A stretch of 64,000 nucleotides of DNA from Candidatus Rifleibacteriota bacterium (GTDB taxonomy: Bacteria > Riflebacteria > Ozemobacteria > Ozemobacterales > Ozemobacteraceae), in contig JAKQQP010000208.1 in assembly GCA_029564115.1 (NCBI GenBank), positions 8,507 to 72,506 on the forward strand, read 5' to 3'. The notes below the pieces were generated by a model. That model saw only the letters and a program-made list of their open reading frames with translations. It was not told where the DNA came from and ran no database searches. Below, in pieces: positions 8,010 through 16,768 of the stretch. Numbering within the stretch: the first letter of the stretch is position 1; the number at the start of each line of letters is the position of its first letter. A program made the position numbers and the translations under genes.

Positions 8010-9112
8010 TGCAGTTTCTTCTGGCCATTTTGTTGATTAATGCTTTTGTGTTGATGCTTTGCACTTTGCTTAGTCTTGCCGGTCGGTTTCTGCGCCAGTC
8101 AGGGCAGGCTACTATGCAGATCAACGGGCAGGCGCAGTCGGTAGAATGCGGGCAGAAGCTCATTGATTCAATGGCGCAGAATGGCATATTTTTGCCGGCG
8201 GCATGCGGCGGCAAAGGCACCTGCGGGCGCTGCCAGGTTGTTGTCGACAATGGTGGCGGCAATCTGACCACTCTGGAGCGACTTCATCTCAAACCTGAAG
8301 AAATTGCCGCTCTGGCGCGTCTTGCATGCCAGGTCAAGGTTCGCGAAAACATCGAGGTTCGGGTTGCCAACGCTTTGCTTGCTGCCGGTCTTTTTAAAGC
8401 CAGGCTGTTGAACTCACAAAAGGTCTCTGCCGATATCAAGACTTTATCTTTTGAACTGGAGGCCGACAAGAGTCTTGAATTCATGCCGGGGCAATACCTT
8501 CAGGTCGTTTATCAGCAACCCTGGGAAAGAGTGACTCGCGCCTATTCAATCTCGTCTTCGCCGGAACACAGACAGGGCTTTTCGCTCGATGTTCAGCGAA
8601 TTGACGGCGGCCTGGTCAGCAATTTTCTGCATGAATTGCAGCCGGGGGAGAGCATCGAGGTAACCGGGCCTTTTGGTGACATGGCTTTGTGTGCTGCAGA
8701 TCTGCAGCGGCCTCTTATTCTTGTTGCCGGTGGAGTAGGGCTGGCACCGCTTCGTTCTATGGTTGCACAACTGCAGAAAAATGGTTTTGCAGCGCCGGTC
8801 ATGCTTTTTCACGGCGCCCGTAGCCGCGAGAATCTGTATTGCGAAGAAGAATTTCGTTCATTGAGCCGCAGTTATGGCAATTTTCATTATTTTCCGGCAC
8901 TTTCGCAGCCGCTGCTCGAAGATGGCTGGGAGGGGGCGCGAGGCATGATCCATCAGGTTCTCGAGCGGGAACTGCAGCGCCAGCATTCTGCTGCGAACGA
9001 ATTGAAGGCGTTTATCTGCGGGCCGACACCAATGATGCTTGCTGTCACGAAAATTCTTGTTGCCGCCGGTCTGCCCTCTGATAGAATATTCACAGACCCG
9101 TTTGATTTTTAA
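8009..9112 (+). CDS. nqrF: Na+-translocating NADH:quinone reductase subunit F (NADH dehydrogenase subunit)
   Basis: The 367-residue protein has an N-terminal membrane anchor (residues 2-25). A plant-type [2Fe-2S] domain follows with Cys66, Cys72, Cys75 (ACGGKGTCGRC) and Cys107. Next are a flavodoxin-reductase FAD domain (RAYSISSSPE) and an NAD-binding domain (LVAGGVGLAPLRSM, CGPTPMM). The protein ends FTDPFDF. It is the NADH-oxidising entry point of Nqr. This order separates the cluster from Rnf, which would have RnfB and RnfC instead. No nqrA lies before nqrB or after this gene, and 29 bases later comes an octahaem cytochrome. Confidence 0.93.
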   Translation: MQFLLAILLINAFVLMLCTLLSLAGRFLRQSGQATMQINGQAQSVECGQKLIDSMAQNGIFLPAACGGKGTCGRCQVVVDNGGGNLTTLERLHLKPEEIAALARLACQVKVRENIEVRVANALLAAGLFKARLLNSQKVSADIKTLSFELEADKSLEFMPGQYLQVVYQQPWERVTRAYSISSSPEHRQGFSLDVQRIDGGLVSNFLHELQPGESIEVTGPFGDMALCAADLQRPLILVAGGVGLAPLRSMVAQLQKNGFAAPVMLFHGARSRENLYCEEEFRSLSRSYGNFHYFPALSQPLLEDGWEGARGMIHQVLERELQRQHSAANELKAFICGPTPMMLAVTKILVAAGLPSDRIFTDPFDF

Positions 9113-9141
9113 CCGCCACAATCTTTTTCAGGGAGTCAAAA

Positions 9142-10326
9142 ATGAGATCAACAAAGGCAGCTTCACGAAAAAAGATTGGTTTTGCCTCGCATTTGGCAAG
9201 CGTTATGTTATTGCCCGGTATTCTTTTTCTGCTGTCGATGTGGCAGTTTCCGGTTTTTTCAGAAACAGATCCTGACTATCCGAACGTTGTGCCGGTCAAT
9301 TATTCTTCGTCGGTTGTTACGAGTGACGAAACTTCACGCTGTCTCAACTGTCATGCTTCGCGCCAGATAAAGCTGGTCGAGACCTGGGAACAAAGCACGC
9401 ACGCCCGCAATGGGGTAGGGTGTTACGAATGCCATCGGGCCAATCCCTCTGACCCGGCGGCTAAAAACGGCCACTTCGGTTTTTCCGTGATTTTGCCGGT
9501 TTCGCCGCTGACATGTGCTGAATGCCACCCGGCCCAATATGCCTCTTTTGCCTCTTCAAGCCACGCCATGGCTTTTGAAACGATAAAAGATCTGCCATTG
9601 CGCACTGAATCACCGGCGCTTTTTGAAACTTCCTGTGCGGTTTGCCATGGTAATGAATTGCAGATGCGCCGCGGTCGCCCGTTAAACAATACCTGGCCGA
9701 ATCATGGCATCGGCAGGCTGAATACCGACGGTAGTCGCGGCAACTGCGCCGCCTGCCACGGCCATCACGACGATACCCTTAAAAGAGCCCGCAGCCCAGA
9801 AACCTGCGGAAAATGCCACCGTGGCGATACCGGCCCGGCCTATGAAGCCTGGAAAGCTTCGCGCCACGGCAATGACTGGCTGATGACCAGTGCCGGGGTC
9901 GATCTGGCCGCGAAAGCACTGGTGCCGGTGAATGAAAAGCTCAGCCGCCCAGATTGTTTTGTCTGCCACCTGGCGCCGGCTTCTGCAAATGCGACTGCTA
10001 CTCACAACCCTGGCGAGCGCCTTTCCTGGAAACTTGCGGCGTTGCTGAGCGTTCATACCGAAAACTGGGGCGAAAAAAGAATGCAGATGCAGAATTCATG
10101 CCGTAATTGTCATGCCAGCACCCAGATAGACATGTATTTTCGTCGTTTCGACGCCAGCGTTCTGGAGACCAACAAACTGGCGTCGGAGGCAGTTGCCAGA
10201 GTCGGTTCCGATGCCCGAAAACTCGACCAGATCAAGGGTGACGCTATCAAAGGCCGCATGGGAGCTGCCATGTTGAGCCCCTTGCACGTCAGAGAAGCTG
10301 TCGAAGTGCTTTCTGGCTTCAGATGA
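9142..10326 (+). CDS. Membrane-anchored octahaem cytochrome c, hydroxylamine oxidoreductase (HAO) family
   Basis: A hydrophobic segment (residues 17-36) looks like an uncleaved N-terminal anchor. The periplasmic part has eight CXXCH haem sites, at about Cys67, 94, 125, 165, 202, 222, 272 and 320. The sequence around them follows the HAO/octahaem reductase pattern: HGIGRLNTDGSRGNCAACH, then ARSPETCGKCHRG, ASRHG, and THNPGERLSW. Family members oxidise hydroxylamine or, in anaerobes, reduce nitrite or hydroxylamine. Which way this one works, and whether the tyrosine that crosslinks the P460 haem in true HAO is present, cannot be settled by eye. It lies 29 bases after nqrF with its own ribosome site, so it probably belongs to the same transcript and may exchange electrons with it. 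Confidence 0.85.
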   Translation: MRSTKAASRKKIGFASHLASVMLLPGILFLLSMWQFPVFSETDPDYPNVVPVNYSSSVVTSDETSRCLNCHASRQIKLVETWEQSTHARNGVGCYECHRANPSDPAAKNGHFGFSVILPVSPLTCAECHPAQYASFASSSHAMAFETIKDLPLRTESPALFETSCAVCHGNELQMRRGRPLNNTWPNHGIGRLNTDGSRGNCAACHGHHDDTLKRARSPETCGKCHRGDTGPAYEAWKASRHGNDWLMTSAGVDLAAKALVPVNEKLSRPDCFVCHLAPASANATATHNPGERLSWKLAALLSVHTENWGEKRMQMQNSCRNCHASTQIDMYFRRFDASVLETNKLASEAVARVGSDARKLDQIKGDAIKGRMGAAMLSPLHVREAVEVLSGFR

Positions 10327-10457
10327 TCTTGGATACCGCCCGTTTAAAAAACGTTCGTTAATGCCATTCTTTCTGTGCCCAAATGTGCCCCGGAATAGTT
10401 GCCGGGAATTGAAAAAACTCTGGAATGCGTGTGCTTGTTTTAATTTCAGAAGTTTTC

Positions 10458-10466
10458 TGCTATGAT
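10458..10466 (+). promoter_or_regulatory. Predicted extended -10 promoter of the metal-efflux operon
   Basis: TGCTATGAT (10458-10466) is an extended -10 element in the gap after the cytochrome gene. A possible -35 (TTGTTT, 10435-10440) is 20 bases away, so the promoter leans on the extended -10. AAGGAG and a TTG start follow about 20 bases later. No MerR-type operator was recognised. Confidence 0.35.
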
Positions 10467-10495
10467 TTTGTGTAAGGTTTTTCAAGGAGTTTGTT

Positions 10496-10843
10496 TTGCA
10501 GTATTTTCGTCGCTGGTGCCGGGCTTTTGCTTCGTTATTGCTGGTTTTGGCAGTGACGACATTGGTTTCTGGCGTTTTGCATGAAATTTTTCACGACAAT
10601 GCCGAATTGCCAGCCGGCACAGCCGTGGCGTTTGCCTGCGGCTGCCACTCAGAAGACTGCCATTCAGACCACCATGCCTGTTCAAGTCTCTCATGTACTC
10701 AAGGCGCCACTTTTATCAGCGCTGGTGCCTTCAGCTTTCTTTGCCTTGCACGAAGTGAATTATTTAGATCTGACAGAGGCTCATTCGATCTGCCTTTGCT
10801 TGTTGAAGACTTTTTCAAGCCCCCCATCAACTCCGCTTGCTGA
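10496..10843 (+). CDS. Small exported Cys/His-rich protein leading the efflux operon
   Basis: The 115-residue protein starts at a TTG, chosen because AAGGAG lies 7 to 12 bases upstream. A hydrophobic N-terminal segment (FASLLLVLAVTTLVSG) indicates export or anchoring. The exported part contains HEIFHD and then CGCHSEDCHSDHHACSSLSC, a dense cluster of Cys and His suited to metal binding. Short proteins of this sort often precede czcCBA-like genes, so a metal-chaperone or sensing role is plausible but inferred. No homologous family was recognised. Confidence 0.6.
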   Translation: MQYFRRWCRAFASLLLVLAVTTLVSGVLHEIFHDNAELPAGTAVAFACGCHSEDCHSDHHACSSLSCTQGATFISAGAFSFLCLARSELFRSDRGSFDLPLLVEDFFKPPINSAC

Positions 10844-10883
10844 TTTCAGAACGTTTTTATCGAAAAGCAATGCGGAGGTATTT

Positions 10884-12128
10884 ATGCGCGTTTTTTGGCG
10901 CTGTTTCTTTCTTGTTCTAGTTCTACACACTGTTTCCTCATCTTGCCAGGCACTCACTCTGTCTGAAGCTCTTGATGCTGCCGAACAACACCCTTCTTTG
11001 AAGCTGCACGGCCTCAATATTGTCGCCCGGGAGCTTGAAGTTGTCGATTCATCGGCGAAGGGCCCCGGCAGTCTCGAGATTACGACTGAAAACTTTGGTG
11101 GCAAATCAGGTTTTGACGACCTTGAAACCGCAATAGAATTTGCTGTGCCGCTTCAGAATGCCCGTGTCGTCAGGGCAAAAAAAGCTCTGGCAGAAGCGCA
11201 GGTCAGACTCAGCCACCTCGAAAAGGGCGCGACCCGCTGGTTGATAATGAGTCAGGTTTCCCGTGCCTTTCACCGGGCACTGGTTATGAACAGCCTGGTT
11301 GCAGAGGCCGGCGAAAATATCGAAAATGCCCAAAAGCTGCTCGATGCGGCAAAAATTATGCACGAATCAGGTTCTGTGGCAGAACAGGAAGTATTTCAGG
11401 CAGAACTGGTTCTGCAACAGTCTGAGCTTGAGCGGCAGACATTGCAGGGTGACCTGGAAGATGCAAAAGCTGAACTTGTGACGGCCATGGGTCTTGAGAT
11501 TATCGAAGATTTCGAAGTGGTTGGTTCAATCAGCACCGAACTCGAAATTCCCGATTTCGAAACCCTGCGCGGTATCATCGCCAGTTCACACCCTGATCTG
11601 GCAATAAGAGAAAATGAAAAGACGACAGCTCTGGCTCGTCTGAATCTTTTGCGTGCTGAAACTCAGCCGGGCTGGAGTCTGGTTGCCGGGGCAAAACATG
11701 CCCGAGAAAACGGCTCCAATGATTTTATGATCGGAATTTCAGCTGAATTTCCGGGGTCTCGTGCCACTCGCGGCGAAAGAGCTGCTCTGAAAAAGGATGC
11801 AGAGCGGCTTGAACTGGAAAAGGCGAATGTGCTGAGAGAACTGACTCTGAATCTGCAGGGTGAATTGCTGCGCTTTGAGCGCCTGCAAAGCCAGGCCGCC
11901 CGGTTGCGTGATCAGATCGTTCCGGGAGCGATGCATATGTTTGAACTTGCGCTGGCAGGCTATCAGCTCGGCAAAACTGACCAGATAGTAGTTCTGCAGG
12001 CGCAGAAAGAATATCTCAGTCAGAAGCAGAGTTATTTGCAGAAGCTCGACGAGCTGTATCAGTCAGCCGCTGCCATCGAGAACCTGACCGGCTTTCAGAG
12101 ACTTTCTACAGTCTCTGAAAGCAAATGA
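10884..12128 (+). CDS. Outer membrane efflux protein (TolC/CzcC family)
   Basis: The 414-residue protein starts at 10884, where GGAGG sits 6-10 bases upstream and the product begins with a signal peptide (FFLVLVLHTVSSSCQA, possibly a lipoprotein Cys). The frame is open further upstream, but that part overlaps the preceding gene and has no signal. The mature protein opens LTLSEALDAAEQHPSL, the usual start of outer-membrane factors, and carries two long coiled-coil repeats. FPGSRATRGERAAL matches the second repeat of CzcC-like proteins. It forms the outer-membrane channel of the tripartite pump encoded downstream. Confidence 0.85.
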   Translation: MRVFWRCFFLVLVLHTVSSSCQALTLSEALDAAEQHPSLKLHGLNIVARELEVVDSSAKGPGSLEITTENFGGKSGFDDLETAIEFAVPLQNARVVRAKKALAEAQVRLSHLEKGATRWLIMSQVSRAFHRALVMNSLVAEAGENIENAQKLLDAAKIMHESGSVAEQEVFQAELVLQQSELERQTLQGDLEDAKAELVTAMGLEIIEDFEVVGSISTELEIPDFETLRGIIASSHPDLAIRENEKTTALARLNLLRAETQPGWSLVAGAKHARENGSNDFMIGISAEFPGSRATRGERAALKKDAERLELEKANVLRELTLNLQGELLRFERLQSQAARLRDQIVPGAMHMFELALAGYQLGKTDQIVVLQAQKEYLSQKQSYLQKLDELYQSAAAIENLTGFQRLSTVSESK

Positions 12129-12150
12129 CGCTTAGAACAGGAAATACAAC

Positions 12151-13605
12151 ATGAAAAAAGTACATTTAACTGTGATAATTGTTCTCATTGCTTCTGTCGC
12201 TATGATTTTCGCACCGGCTGACCCGCTTCTCAGTCAGGCGCACGACCACAAGCACGGCGAATCATGCAGTCATAGTCAGAACACTGCCGCTGCCACGAAG
12301 CCTGTGCCGGTCGCCGACCCGCATGCCGGGCACAATCACTCCGAAAATGATGGGTGTAAAGCCCATGAACAGCCAGCCGTTGACCCGCATGCGGGCCACG
12401 ATCATGCTGGCCACGATCACAGTGCCCACGCGGATTATTCGGCCATGCCCATCGATGAACTCTATCAGCCCGAATGCGAGCACAAGATAAAAATGATCGA
12501 TTGCGACGAATGCCGCTATGAGCTTGGGGCCGTTAAAATGACCGATCATCTGAAGCGAATGCTTAAAACCAGAAAACTGGCAACAGCAACCGAAAAACAC
12601 GAAGTTTCTTTCAGAGGAGAAATCGAATACGACAATCAGTTGTTTCGCTCTGTTTCAAGTCTTGTGCCGGGTGTAATCGTTGCCATGCCAGTCAGAAAAG
12701 GCGAAATAGTCGAAAAGGGGCAGGTTCTTGCAGAAATCGAGAGCCCTGAGCTTTCACATACGATTCTTGATCTGCAGAAGCTGATTGCCGAACTTGCTCT
12801 TGCCGAGAAAAAACTCGCCAGAGAGCAGATGCTCAACGAGAAAAAAATCGGTGCTCTGCAGACGGTTCAGGAGGCAAAAGCAGCCCGTGATCTGCTCGCG
12901 ATCGAGATAAAATGCAGTAAAGAACGCTTGAAACTTTCGGGGCTCAATGACAGCGAAATAAAAACTGCTTCTGCCGGCGGCAACAATCAGTTATTTAAAG
13001 GCAGACTCAAGGTCGTATCGCCGATCAGAGGTCGGGTTCTGGCGTTGCACGCCAATATTGGCGGTATGGTCAGCGAACGTCAGGCACTTGTCGATGTTGT
13101 GGATATTTCGCAGCTGCGCGTTGTTGGTCAGATCAAGGAAGCTGATTTGCCAGCCGTTGTCAGAGCCCTGAAAAAAGGCGCTATCAACGGCTATATTTCT
13201 ACCCAGGCTTACCCGGGGTTTCAGTTCTCGGTGCAGGCACTAAGCACTGATGCGGGGCTTAAAACAGAGACTCGCATGCTCGAAGTCCAGCTGGCAGCCA
13301 AAAACCCAGATGAACTGCTGCGGCCCGGCATGTTCGTGGAGGGCGTTTTGCAGATTGGTGAAGGGGCGCCCAAACCGGCATTACCTGCAGCCGCCATTCT
13401 TGAAGATGAAGGCCGGCACTTTGTCTTTATCAAACATCGTGATTCAATGCTGTTTCGCCGCAATGTCACTATTGATGGTCAGCAGAGTGATACAGTGTTT
13501 ATTGCTTCAGGCATTAAAGCCGGTGATGAAGTGGTCGTCGAAGGTTCATTTCTACTCAAGTCCGATGTTCTTCGCGGCAAAATGGGCGCCGGTTGCGCTC
13601 ATTAA
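12151..13605 (+). CDS. RND efflux periplasmic adaptor (CzcB-like) with His-rich N-terminus
   Basis: After a signal peptide (residues about 1-30), the 484-residue protein has a His/Asp-rich region of about 75 residues with several HAGHDH-type repeats. A CEHKIKMIDCDECRYELG segment follows. These parts can bind divalent metal before the adaptor fold. The adaptor part is standard: a biotinyl-lipoyl-like half (SLVPGVIVAMPVRKGEIVEKGQVLAEIESPEL), a helical hairpin, the returning lipoyl half (VVSPIRGRVLALHANIG) and beta-barrel/membrane-proximal domains. It lies between the outer-membrane factor and pump genes, 12 bases before the latter. Zn/Co/Cd are the likely ions, though this is inferred. Confidence 0.88.
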   Translation: MKKVHLTVIIVLIASVAMIFAPADPLLSQAHDHKHGESCSHSQNTAAATKPVPVADPHAGHNHSENDGCKAHEQPAVDPHAGHDHAGHDHSAHADYSAMPIDELYQPECEHKIKMIDCDECRYELGAVKMTDHLKRMLKTRKLATATEKHEVSFRGEIEYDNQLFRSVSSLVPGVIVAMPVRKGEIVEKGQVLAEIESPELSHTILDLQKLIAELALAEKKLAREQMLNEKKIGALQTVQEAKAARDLLAIEIKCSKERLKLSGLNDSEIKTASAGGNNQLFKGRLKVVSPIRGRVLALHANIGGMVSERQALVDVVDISQLRVVGQIKEADLPAVVRALKKGAINGYISTQAYPGFQFSVQALSTDAGLKTETRMLEVQLAAKNPDELLRPGMFVEGVLQIGEGAPKPALPAAAILEDEGRHFVFIKHRDSMLFRRNVTIDGQQSDTVFIASGIKAGDEVVVEGSFLLKSDVLRGKMGAGCAH

Positions 13606-13617
13606 AGGGAGAAAGAC

Positions 13618-16600
13618 ATGAATCGACTTTTTGAATTTCTGCTGACGCAGCGTTTTTTCATCTTTCTTCTCACTTTGGTTCTTATCATCACTGGCCTGGT
13701 TTCATGGCAGCGCCTGCCAATAGACGCGTTTCCAGATGTTACCAACGTGCAGGTGATGATTTTAACGAAAGTCCCTGGCTTTACATCCATAGATGTCGAG
13801 CAGCGGGTGACGTTTCCGATCGAGCAGCACATGGGCGGTCTGCCGCAGGTAAAGCAGGTTCGCTCCGTTTCCAAGTCTGAGATTTCTCAGGTTGTCGTCA
13901 TCTTTGAAGATGATGTTGATATTTATTTCGCCAGACAACAGGTTTTTGAAAGGCTTGCCGAAGCAAAAGAGTCACTGCCGCAAGGCTCTGAACCTGAAAT
14001 GGCCCCTATCAGCACTGGTCTGGGTGAAGTATTTCAATATACTCTCGATAGTGACGAGCTCGACCCAACCGAACTGCGCACTCTTCAAGACTGGGTCGTG
14101 GCACCGCAGCTGCGTTCGATTCCCGGAGTAACCGAGATCAACAGCTTTGGCGGCTTCGTTAAACAGTATCATGTTCTTGTCGAGCCGACCGCCCTTGAAA
14201 AATACAGTATCACTCTCAGGGACGTAATCGAGGTTATCGAGGCCAACAACGCCAATGCCGGTGGCTCATACATCGTCAAGGACTGGCAGCAAACCTTCAT
14301 CAGGTCGCTTGGTCTGCTGAATAGCATTGAAGATATCAGCAATATTGTTGTCAAAACAAGCAATGGCATGCCGATTCTTCTTAAAGATATCGCAGAGATT
14401 ACTTTTGGCACTCAGACTCGCCAAGGTGGTGTAACCCGTGACGACAAAGGCGAAGTGGTTGCCGGCATGGTTATCATGCTGCAGGGCGCCAATTCAAAAA
14501 CCGTCGTCGATAAGGTTAAGCAGAGAATACCGCAGATTCAGAAATCGCTGCCCGAAGGAGTGAAACTCAACCCCTTCTATGACAGAACTTCGCTGATTCA
14601 GGCCTGTATTGCAACTGTCATCAACGCTATTACCGAAGGCGGCATCTGTGTTATTTTTGTGCTGTTTCTGTTTTTGGCAGAGTTGAGAACGGCAATTGTC
14701 GTATTGTTCTCGATTCCACTGACTTTTCTTGTCAGTTTTATCATCATGGATTTTGCCGGTATGTCTTCGAACCTGATGAGTCTCGGGGGACTTGCCTTTT
14801 CGGTAGGTATGGTCGTCGATGCGAGCATAATTGTGGCCGAAAACGCCAGAAGGCATCTGGCTAATGCAAAGCCTGGTGATAAGCGTATCAAGGTTATCAA
14901 CCAGGCAATTCAGGAAGTGGTCAGACCAGTTTCGTTTTCGATTATGATCGTTGCGCTTATTCTTTTGCCTTTGCTGACTCTGCAGGGCATGGAAGGCAAA
15001 ATGTTCATTCCGCTGGCTCAGACAATGCTGATTTCAATGCTGGTTTCGCTGCTGGTTGCACTGATAATTACTCCATCGGTCAGTGAAAGCCTGCTTCCGG
15101 CCGGAAAAGAATATGAATTTCCTTTTGTTGCCTGGTTTCATCGGCTTTACGGCAAATTGCTCGATTTCTTTCTAAAGTTTAAATGGGCAACTATTGCGGT
15201 TTCTTTTGCCGGGCTGATCTTCACCGCTCTGCTGGCCGCCGGGCTTGGTACTGACTTCATGCCAGAACTTGACGAAGGTGCCATTGCGATCAACAGTGTC
15301 AGGTTGCCAAACGCTTCGCTGGCCGGTTCAGTTAAGGTTGCCGATGAAATTGACCGGTTGATTATGAAGATTCCGGAAGTTGAAACGGTGGTTGCCAAAA
15401 CCGGTCGGGCCGAAATATCTGAAGACCCGATGGGCCCGGAACAAACAGATTTCGTAATTATGCTCAAGTCTCGTGAGGCCTTTCCGCAGAGACGCAGCAA
15501 AAAAGAAGTCATTGAAAACATCAAAGCCGTTCTTGCCGAGGTTCCCGGGTTGCGCCATTCATTCTCGCAGCCAATCGCCCTACGCGTCAACGAGCTTATT
15601 TCAGGCATCAAAAGCGATGTGGCTGTTAAGGTTTTTGGCGACGATCTCGACAAGCTTGCCGAAATAGCCCGCGAAGTTGCGGTTATTCTCGCCGGTGTTT
15701 CTGGCTCTGATGACACAAAATCAGCACAGCTTTCAGGCATGCATCAGCTCGATCTCGAGATTGACCGGGCCGCAGCCTCACGTTATGGTCTGAATTCATC
15801 AGAAGTTAATGAGTTGATTGAAACGGCGGTTGGCGGCCGGATCGTCACAACCATCATCGAAGGCCAGCGTCGCTTCGCGCTGCAGATACGTTACCCCGAA
15901 AGTCTGCGAAAAAACGAAAGCGACATCATGAACCTTAAAATCAGGACATCCGAGGGCCAACTGCTGCCTCTCAGCCAGATAGCCAGGCTCAAACCGGTCG
16001 AAATACCGATCGAAATCAAGCGCGAAAACGGTGTTCGCAGTCTGGTAGTTGAAACCAACGTCAGAAACCGCGACCTCGGCAGTTTCATCGCTGACCTGCA
16101 GGAACGCCTGGAACCGCTCGAGAAGAAGTTGCCGACCGGCTACTATCTTTCACTCGGAGGCCAGTTTGAAAACCAGCAGCGGGCGATGCAGCGCCTGGGT
16201 CTGGTGTTACCGATCGTGCTTCTCATGATCATGATTCTTCTGGTTATTGCGCTCGGCAAGCTTCGCGACGCGGTGCTTGTCATTGCAATTCTGCCTTTCG
16301 CCCTTGTTGGCGGCATCGTCGCACTCTGGCTCTGGGAAATGACTTTCTCGGTTTCTGCGGCGATTGCCTTTATCGTTCTGCTGGGCGTCGCTGTTCAGGA
16401 CGGGGTTTTGCTGATATCCTTTCTGCGCCAGCTTCTCGATGAGGGTGTGCCCCTGAAGGAAGCAGTTAAAAAGGCAGGAAGTTTAAGATACCGCGCCATA
16501 ATGATGACTACTCTGACGTCTTTCATCGGCCATGTGCCAATGCTGCTCTCTAACGGTTCCGGTGCCGATATTCAGAAACCGCTGGCGCTGGTGGTCAATG

Positions 16601-16731
16601 GCGGCCTGGTAAGCTCGACTCTGCTGACTCTTTTTGTTTTGCCTGCACTGTTTGCGATAACAGAAAGCTTCTTTGCCGGCAGTGACGAAAAAGATCTGGC
16701 GGCAACCGTCGAAGAAAAGCCCGAAGCATGA
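13618..16731 (+). CDS. Heavy-metal efflux RND pump (CzcA/CusA family)
   Basis: The 1037-residue protein has the full RND layout: an N-terminal helix, two large periplasmic domains (about 35-335 and 560-860) and two six-helix bundles. IDAFPDVTNVQV and FPIEQHMGGLPQV are heavy-metal RND signatures. RVNELISGIKSDVAVKVFGDD and SEDPMGPEQTDFVIMLK look like CzcA-type divalent-metal pumps. The TM4 proton-relay region reads GGLAFSVGMVVDASIIVAEN, which lacks the DFG aspartate of CzcA and has the spacing of CusA (AIGAMVDAAIVMIEN). Ion choice is therefore ambiguous; the His-rich neighbours and the CDF gene favour Zn/Cd/Co. The pump is driven by proton influx across the inner membrane. Confidence 0.9.
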   Translation: MNRLFEFLLTQRFFIFLLTLVLIITGLVSWQRLPIDAFPDVTNVQVMILTKVPGFTSIDVEQRVTFPIEQHMGGLPQVKQVRSVSKSEISQVVVIFEDDVDIYFARQQVFERLAEAKESLPQGSEPEMAPISTGLGEVFQYTLDSDELDPTELRTLQDWVVAPQLRSIPGVTEINSFGGFVKQYHVLVEPTALEKYSITLRDVIEVIEANNANAGGSYIVKDWQQTFIRSLGLLNSIEDISNIVVKTSNGMPILLKDIAEITFGTQTRQGGVTRDDKGEVVAGMVIMLQGANSKTVVDKVKQRIPQIQKSLPEGVKLNPFYDRTSLIQACIATVINAITEGGICVIFVLFLFLAELRTAIVVLFSIPLTFLVSFIIMDFAGMSSNLMSLGGLAFSVGMVVDASIIVAENARRHLANAKPGDKRIKVINQAIQEVVRPVSFSIMIVALILLPLLTLQGMEGKMFIPLAQTMLISMLVSLLVALIITPSVSESLLPAGKEYEFPFVAWFHRLYGKLLDFFLKFKWATIAVSFAGLIFTALLAAGLGTDFMPELDEGAIAINSVRLPNASLAGSVKVADEIDRLIMKIPEVETVVAKTGRAEISEDPMGPEQTDFVIMLKSREAFPQRRSKKEVIENIKAVLAEVPGLRHSFSQPIALRVNELISGIKSDVAVKVFGDDLDKLAEIAREVAVILAGVSGSDDTKSAQLSGMHQLDLEIDRAAASRYGLNSSEVNELIETAVGGRIVTTIIEGQRRFALQIRYPESLRKNESDIMNLKIRTSEGQLLPLSQIARLKPVEIPIEIKRENGVRSLVVETNVRNRDLGSFIADLQERLEPLEKKLPTGYYLSLGGQFENQQRAMQRLGLVLPIVLLMIMILLVIALGKLRDAVLVIAILPFALVGGIVALWLWEMTFSVSAAIAFIVLLGVAVQDGVLLISFLRQLLDEGVPLKEAVKKAGSLRYRAIMMTTLTSFIGHVPMLLSNGSGADIQKPLALVVNGGLVSSTLLTLFVLPALFAITESFFAGSDEKDLAATVEEKPEA

Positions 16732-16768
16732 TATTATCGCCGAAAGAACAGTCGCGAAGGAAACGAAT

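Noticed and set aside
5262..9112. Calling the cluster Rnf instead of Nqr
   Set aside because: RnfB and RnfC are absent and a typical NqrF is present, so Nqr is the better name despite the missing NqrA.
10581..10883. Extended start of the outer-membrane factor overlapping the small Cys/His protein
   Set aside because: No signal peptide in that part; a clear GGAGG-ATG and signal peptide begin at 10884.
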